The translations under genes and the position numbers were made by a program. The notes under the pieces were generated by a model that worked only from the letters and a program-made list of their open reading frames with translations, was not told the origin of the DNA and did no database searches. Source: Desulfobacteraceae bacterium (GTDB taxonomy: Bacteria; Desulfobacterota; DSM-4660; Desulfatiglandales; Desulfatiglandaceae). Taken from it: a stretch of 18,752 nt of DNA. Position 1 is the first letter of the stretch, and each line of letters starts with the position of its first letter. This document shows positions 14,337 through 18,752 of this stretch, piece by piece. The stretch is taken from the NCBI GenBank assembly GCA_011042035.1, contig DQZA01000010.1:1-18752 (forward strand), read 5' to 3'.

Positions 14337-15211
14337 AGTATGCGTTATTTTTGGGGTGTACCATACCAGCGAGGGCACGCAATTATGAACTTTCTGCAAG
14401 ACGTGTGGCTGAGACCCTAGGCATTGAACTAATAGATGTGGAGCGTTTTGTGTGCTGCGGGTTTCCCATAAAATCGAGTAAACAGTTCTCTGCGGAACTG
14501 TTGAGTGCCTATAACTTGGCACTGGCCTCTGAAGCGGGACTGGAACTATGCACCTTGTGCAGCTCATGCACGTCAGCTCTCACAGAGGTGGCCCATGAAT
14601 TGGGATACAAGGATGAATCGCAGTTGGCAGCGGTGAATTCCCATCTAGGGCCACTTGGGATACAGTACAGTGGAAGGGTCACAGTGAGGCATTTCGCCAG
14701 AATTTTGATTGAAGATATTGGATTGGAAAGGATAAGGAAGAGCATCACGAAGGATCTGTCAGGACTAAGGGTGGCAGTTCATTATGGTTGCCACTATTTG
14801 AAGCCTTCTGATATTTACGGGGGATTCGATCAACCTGAAGAGCCGACAACACTGGAAGAGCTGGTTTCATTAACAGGTGCAGAGGTAATAGATTATCCTG
14901 GCAAAAAGAAGTGTTGCGGGGGGCCAGTTCTTCCAGTGGATGAGAGAGTGGCACTGTCTTTGGCAAAGGAAAAACTCGATGCAGTCCATGAAGCAGGGGC
15001 GGATCTATTGTGCCTGGTATGTCCTTTTTGCTCTGTAATGTATGATGGTAACCAGAAGGGCATAGAGAATGAGTTTGGTGTAAATTACGGCCTACCAGTA
15101 CTGTATTTGACCCAGTTGCTAGGGCTTGCCATGGGGCTGGACCGAAAGGCCTTGGGGCTAAACATGAACGTTGTTAAGACAAAAGATCTGATGAAGAAGA
15201 TTCCCGAATAG
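14333..15211 (+). CDS. hdrB: HdrB-like catalytic subunit with two CCG domains
   Basis: A 292-residue protein with both cysteine-rich CCG domains complete: Cys9, Cys41-42 and Cys76/79, then Cys153, Cys194-195 (CCGGP) and Cys230/233. These match the cysteines that bind two noncubane [4Fe-4S] clusters in methanogen HdrB, where disulfide reduction takes place. A full catalytic set means the operon can reduce a disulfide or a related sulfur substrate rather than only carry electrons. The substrate in a non-methanogen is unknown. It is the last gene of the operon; its TAG stop is only 10 bases from the stop of the converging large gene, with no terminator between. Confidence 0.93.
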   Translation: MKYALFLGCTIPARARNYELSARRVAETLGIELIDVERFVCCGFPIKSSKQFSAELLSAYNLALASEAGLELCTLCSSCTSALTEVAHELGYKDESQLAAVNSHLGPLGIQYSGRVTVRHFARILIEDIGLERIRKSITKDLSGLRVAVHYGCHYLKPSDIYGGFDQPEEPTTLEELVSLTGAEVIDYPGKKKCCGGPVLPVDERVALSLAKEKLDAVHEAGADLLCLVCPFCSVMYDGNQKGIENEFGVNYGLPVLYLTQLLGLAMGLDRKALGLNMNVVKTKDLMKKIPE

Positions 15212-15221
15212 ATGAGCCCTG

Positions 15222-18200
15222 CTATAATTGCATTAATCTTTTGTCAAATTGCCTTGCCACAAGGCTCTCAAATTCCTTGCCGACAATAGCCCGATTTTCC
15301 AACAGGTACCATTTTATACTGTTCCAGTAGTCCTCAAGTTCGTTCCTGTCCGTGATGGAATCAAGCATTTGTTTTATTTCTCTCAATTTATCTCTGACCA
15401 ATTCTTCTTTCCGTAATTCATATAGGTCCTGGATGTGCTGTCTCTGGGAGCTGGAAAATCCTATATCATAAGAACGGGGAAGCAAGTTTTGCAGGATTTC
15501 ATGTAAATCGGAAAACTCTGTTGCCATTTGCATTTGCTCTTGAAACTTTTTTACCAGTGTATCGGTGATTATTTTCATGCGTTTTTCGTAAGCTTTCTCC
15601 AAGCGTTTTTCGTAATCCTCCGTATTGAAAGGGTATTTTCTCAGGGACCGGAGGCTGTAATAGTAATAATTTTTCAATTGATCCAGGTTTGTAATGCTGT
15701 TCATGTAATTTATTTTTTGTTCAATATCAATGCGATCTTTGAAGTCCACGTTTATGACATTCCATTGGGAATCTTTTTCTAATAGCAGGCCTTTCTTGGC
15801 CTTGAATAACTGGGGCAGTAAATGAGAATCATTCCATATTTTTTCTACGGATAAAGAGTTTAGGAAATAGTTTAGTGCCTCATATCGTCTGTCTATCTTA
15901 CGGCTAAGCGGGAGAAAGTTGATGAGAAAAGGGCGGGATGAGCCTTTGAGCTTCTTTGTTCCAAGAAGGGTCACGAGAAGTAGTTTTATCTGGTTTTCAT
16001 AGCTTAGGTAGCCACTCACTTTTTCATATCCAAAAATGCGAACTTTGTCACCGGACAGGTGCTCCAGGATGGTGTGTCTTACAGACTCAGCGAGATTTTG
16101 CATGGTATTGTATATTCGAAAAGCCTCAAAAAGCTCTTTTTCGAATGTTGGATACCCGATGCTTGAAAAGGCCCTCTTTTTATAAACGTATCTGATGGGA
16201 ATCTTCATCATAAATCGGGCCATGTCTTCGAATTCTATATACCGAATACCTCTTAGCCTGAACAGACGTTCCATGGCGAAGACCATTCTGCCTGATCTAA
16301 TGCATTGCTCATCGCCCGCTTTAACAGGTATTGACTCGAGATCTTCAACTCTCTGGATCTGGCCTTGAGGCGCAAGAGAGAGGAATTGACTCACCACATG
16401 GAACAATCTGCCTCTCTGTAAGTGGATCTTTTTCAGCTCTTCTCCAAACGTGCTTTTACCTCCTAGTATGTGTAAGCAAATTTCCCGAACTCTAAAAAGC
16501 CTTTGCGCTAAATCCTCTACTATTAGATCTTCCCGTATAGCCGAGAGCATAATGAGAGAAAAGAGGAACAGTGCATCCAGTAACTCTTTGCTCCCAGGCC
16601 TTATGACGTGATTCAGGGTATCAAAGTGAAATTCTCCTCTTATGATGTGATGGATGAGATCATGGTTCTTTACTAGAAATTTGACGTAATGAAGTCCATC
16701 GTCGTCCAACTGATATCGAGACCCAAAATCCTCTCTTTCCAAGATTGTAACAGCAGCCTCGGAAAGGTCAGCAGGGTTAATTTCTGGGGCGTATTTGCTC
16801 CGCAGCACTGGTATCCTGCCAATATCTTGGAAAAGAAAAGATTTCAGAAAGGCGTCAAAGAGCTTGGTATTGGCCTTCAATGCTTCCATAATATGCTCGA
16901 GTTGTTCCAACTGAAGTTCATTTACCCCAATGGTGCCTGCTGCCATGGGCCCAAATTCACGCTGGGCAAGCTGGTGGAGATAGAATTGATCTTGGAAGCT
17001 GGCGCGGTCTTTCAGTATCAAGGCTTGTACTTTTTGGGCGCTTTTCAAGATGTAGTAGGTAACTGGTGACCTTAAGTACAGATTACCGGAAAGGTCCAGG
17101 TCTTCGAGGGCCATAAATTCCGGCACTACAAATCTCAGCACAGTTGGTGCGTAGCGATATAAGAGGTTAAGGTGGGTGTAAAAGTGCTCGGGCTCAAAGA
17201 TCATTCGTAAAGTTTGTGACCGCAATTTATCCTTGAGTGTTGAAACAGCTTTGTACCTTCTGGTTTGACTCGCGGGGAGGGGCACACGGGTCGTTCCGTG
17301 TGAGACTAGAGTCCTGTGGCTTTGATAGAAGCTTTCAAGATCAAAAAATAATTCTTCTAGGTCCTTTAGCCTCTGGATAGGCCATTCAGCAAGCCGGGTA
17401 CTGGCTAGGGTCTTTAGCATTGAACTCAGTCTTTCTATGTCCCTATCCAAATCAACATAGTCCAACTCCACTGATGGGGGATCTGATTGGATATGGAGTT
17501 GAAAGCCAGTTCCCACAATGAAGGTGGTTCTATTGTCATGAAGTTGCTCGGCCAAAGTTCGAAGAAAGGGCAGGTCGAGGTAGTCAATTTTAATCTTATT
17601 ACCTTCCTTTTCGATCTTATTGACGTATTCATCTATTTGTTCAGGTACAAGCCTTGCAAGCATCGGGTTAAGGTTTATTATACCTTCATTTTGGAGCACA
17701 TTTGACGTAAGCCAAACAAAGACGAAAACCAACTTGCTGTTTAGCCTTGAAAATATTCTGCCAGTGCCGTGAAATTCAACATTCAGGAGTTTCCTATAAA
17801 AAGAAGCCAGTTCGAAAGGATCTCCCTTCAAAAACCTGCGCTCGAAGTGGGCAATGGTATCGATTAGCTTTATCACGTTATCAACCCTAGCAATCTTCTT
17901 AGGATCATAATCGGCCAATGCCTCTTTTTCCATTGGGCCTTTGTCTTTCAAATCCCTCCAGGTGTCCAGGAACTCGTAATAATTCATCATCTTAAGGAGC
18001 TTTGAGATTATTTCGTTGTGTATACCTCCAACGGCGGCAATCTTTTCATCCAACAGGCGATCCCAGTCTATGTCCCGATTCAGCACAATCCTGACCGCTG
18101 ATTCATACAGGGTAAATAGTTCTCTTATCTGTTCCTGTGATAGTCTTTGCCCTTGTGAGGCCTCCAACTCAGCAAAGGTCATGAGGCGACAATAGCGGAG

Positions 18201-18752
18201 AAGATTAAGGGCTCGCAAAGGATCTAATCCTCTAGCCTTGTCAGTAACTGGTTGGAGGCCTTTCTCATTCACCTTGCCAGAGAGTATGCGCCCCATTGGC
18301 GTATGACCGGCTACAATGAGGACGATTTCTACCAGTTCCTCGGCTGGCAGGCCCATTAATGAGAATGCATCTAGATTTTTGAGTACCTTGGTTTGAGGGC
18401 CTTCGATGCATTCGGGATTCAGATATTTCTCTAGTCTCTTGAGGGTGGGGATCTTGGCAGCTAATTTGAGGACATGGCCTAATCTAGGGTGACGCCTCCT
18501 TTTGTTTTCTAAGGGTTGCCTCAGTCGGTCCACCAAAAGTTCTGGGTACCCCTTTCGGGTCTCTTTTCTAATTCCATCCAATACGACCAAAGTATCAATA
18601 ACATAGGCAAAGGAATCACGATAGTCTGCAATCAGATCAAAAGCTGAGCCGAGCAGCTTGGATGCTTCGGCCCGGTTCATGATTTCTTCGCGAGCGGGAT
18701 GCGGGTCCTTCCTTTGACCAAGGAAAACAAGCATGTACTGCGGTTCATAACC
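15222..18752 (-). CDS. Very large protein of unknown function, 5' end outside the window; central GlnD/HD-like region
   Basis: At least 1,170 residues; the frame has no stop up to the right edge and reads sensibly before the ATG at 18734 (GYEPQY), so the true start is probably outside. Numbering from that Met, most of the protein is helical with no signal peptide or clear membrane segments. Around residues 600-740 the order FLFQDIGRIP, a helix, KFLVKNHDLIHHIIRGEF, then LLDALFLFSLIMLSAIREDL resembles by eye the HD domain of GlnD-type proteins (HDIxKG, LVRHHLLM, LTVADxRA). The leading His-Asp pair is Gln-Asp here, so catalysis is doubtful. The last 165 residues contain a threefold repeat. Codon use looks ordinary. 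If it is a GlnD relative, a nucleotidyltransferase part could lie upstream of the window. The function is not assigned. Confidence 0.8.
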   Translation of the reverse strand, partial: GYEPQYMLVFLGQRKDPHPAREEIMNRAEASKLLGSAFDLIADYRDSFAYVIDTLVVLDGIRKETRKGYPELLVDRLRQPLENKRRRHPRLGHVLKLAAKIPTLKRLEKYLNPECIEGPQTKVLKNLDAFSLMGLPAEELVEIVLIVAGHTPMGRILSGKVNEKGLQPVTDKARGLDPLRALNLLRYCRLMTFAELEASQGQRLSQEQIRELFTLYESAVRIVLNRDIDWDRLLDEKIAAVGGIHNEIISKLLKMMNYYEFLDTWRDLKDKGPMEKEALADYDPKKIARVDNVIKLIDTIAHFERRFLKGDPFELASFYRKLLNVEFHGTGRIFSRLNSKLVFVFVWLTSNVLQNEGIINLNPMLARLVPEQIDEYVNKIEKEGNKIKIDYLDLPFLRTLAEQLHDNRTTFIVGTGFQLHIQSDPPSVELDYVDLDRDIERLSSMLKTLASTRLAEWPIQRLKDLEELFFDLESFYQSHRTLVSHGTTRVPLPASQTRRYKAVSTLKDKLRSQTLRMIFEPEHFYTHLNLLYRYAPTVLRFVVPEFMALEDLDLSGNLYLRSPVTYYILKSAQKVQALILKDRASFQDQFYLHQLAQREFGPMAAGTIGVNELQLEQLEHIMEALKANTKLFDAFLKSFLFQDIGRIPVLRSKYAPEINPADLSEAAVTILEREDFGSRYQLDDDGLHYVKFLVKNHDLIHHIIRGEFHFDTLNHVIRPGSKELLDALFLFSLIMLSAIREDLIVEDLAQRLFRVREICLHILGGKSTFGEELKKIHLQRGRLFHVVSQFLSLAPQGQIQRVEDLESIPVKAGDEQCIRSGRMVFAMERLFRLRGIRYIEFEDMARFMMKIPIRYVYKKRAFSSIGYPTFEKELFEAFRIYNTMQNLAESVRHTILEHLSGDKVRIFGYEKVSGYLSYENQIKLLLVTLLGTKKLKGSSRPFLINFLPLSRKIDRRYEALNYFLNSLSVEKIWNDSHLLPQLFKAKKGLLLEKDSQWNVINVDFKDRIDIEQKINYMNSITNLDQLKNYYYYSLRSLRKYPFNTEDYEKRLEKAYEKRMKIITDTLVKKFQEQMQMATEFSDLHEILQNLLPRSYDIGFSSSQRQHIQDLYELRKEELVRDKLREIKQMLDSITDRNELEDYWNSIKWYLLENRAIVGKEFESLVARQFDKRLMQL
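15225..15731 (-). repeat. Three degenerate repeats of about 50 residues at the C-terminus of the large protein
   Basis: Units at 15576-15731, 15387-15545 and 15225-15386 share the pattern [I/M]xxMxxSIT/EFSD, then xLxxY/xL, then a helix ending in E/DKR or RKEE. The first and third units align best (MNSITNLDQLKNYYYYSL with LDSITDRNELEDYWNSI, both ending in EKR/DKR). The likeness is at protein level only. Confidence 0.5.

Noticed and set aside
1..18752. GGGCCC hexamers appear more often than I would expect (about ten, counted by eye).
   Set aside because: Some belong to terminator stems or common codons, and the count is too small to argue for a signal without genome-wide statistics.

Overview
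The window looks like chromosome from a sulfur- or sulfate-respiring bacterium, most likely a Desulfobacterota ('deltaproteobacterial') lineage. The basis is a complete dsrMKJOP set, a tetraheme cytochrome c3-type protein, a Tat-exported group 1-type [NiFe] hydrogenase and a heterodisulfide-reductase (Hdr)-like gene set, all at moderate GC. I cannot place the genus. I saw no tRNA, rRNA, CRISPR array, insertion sequence or phage gene, and no gap between genes exceeds about 300 bases.

Layout. (1) 1-190, +: the end of a succinate dehydrogenase/fumarate reductase iron-sulfur subunit. (2) 229-5976, +: a likely promoter, then a small RsbRD-N-like protein and dsrM, dsrK, dsrJ, dsrO, dsrP, packed with overlaps, closed by a hairpin terminator near 6034-6075. 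(3) 6098-6518, +: a promoter, a hairpin-rich leader and a small 2[4Fe-4S] ferredoxin, closed by a bidirectional terminator. (4) 6532-7062, -: a periplasmic tetraheme cytochrome with its own promoter. (5) 7074-10742, -: a hydrogenase operon in the order small subunit, large subunit, terminator-like hairpin, maturation protease, hypC. (6) 10766-15211, +, divergent from the hydrogenase: HdrA-like, HdrA/MvhD fusion (QmoB-like), HdrC, HdrB. (7) 15222 to the right edge, -: a very large protein of unknown function that continues out of the window.

The most striking feature is in the hydrogenase large subunit. Its reading frame contains two in-frame TGA codons at exactly the two positions of the N-terminal CxxC motif that supplies two of the four nickel ligands. 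The rest of the protein is intact, and the C-terminal motif keeps ordinary cysteines. The simplest reading is a hydrogenase with an N-terminal Sec-x-x-Sec pair. A small hairpin with a GGU apical loop lies 23 and 32 bases after the two TGA codons and could act as a shared bacterial SECIS. The [NiFeSe] hydrogenases I know carry one Sec, in the C-terminal motif, so this arrangement appears unusual and may be undescribed.

How the genes could work together (inference): the periplasmic hydrogenase would pass electrons from H2 to c-type cytochromes such as the tetraheme protein. DsrMKJOP would link periplasmic cytochrome and the quinone pool to cytoplasmic sulfur reduction through DsrK, probably using DsrC trisulfide encoded elsewhere. 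The Hdr-like set would be a cytoplasmic (possibly bifurcating or confurcating) disulfide-reductase module. Its promoter shares an intergenic region with the hydrogenase promoter, and a perfect palindrome overlaps its -10 box.
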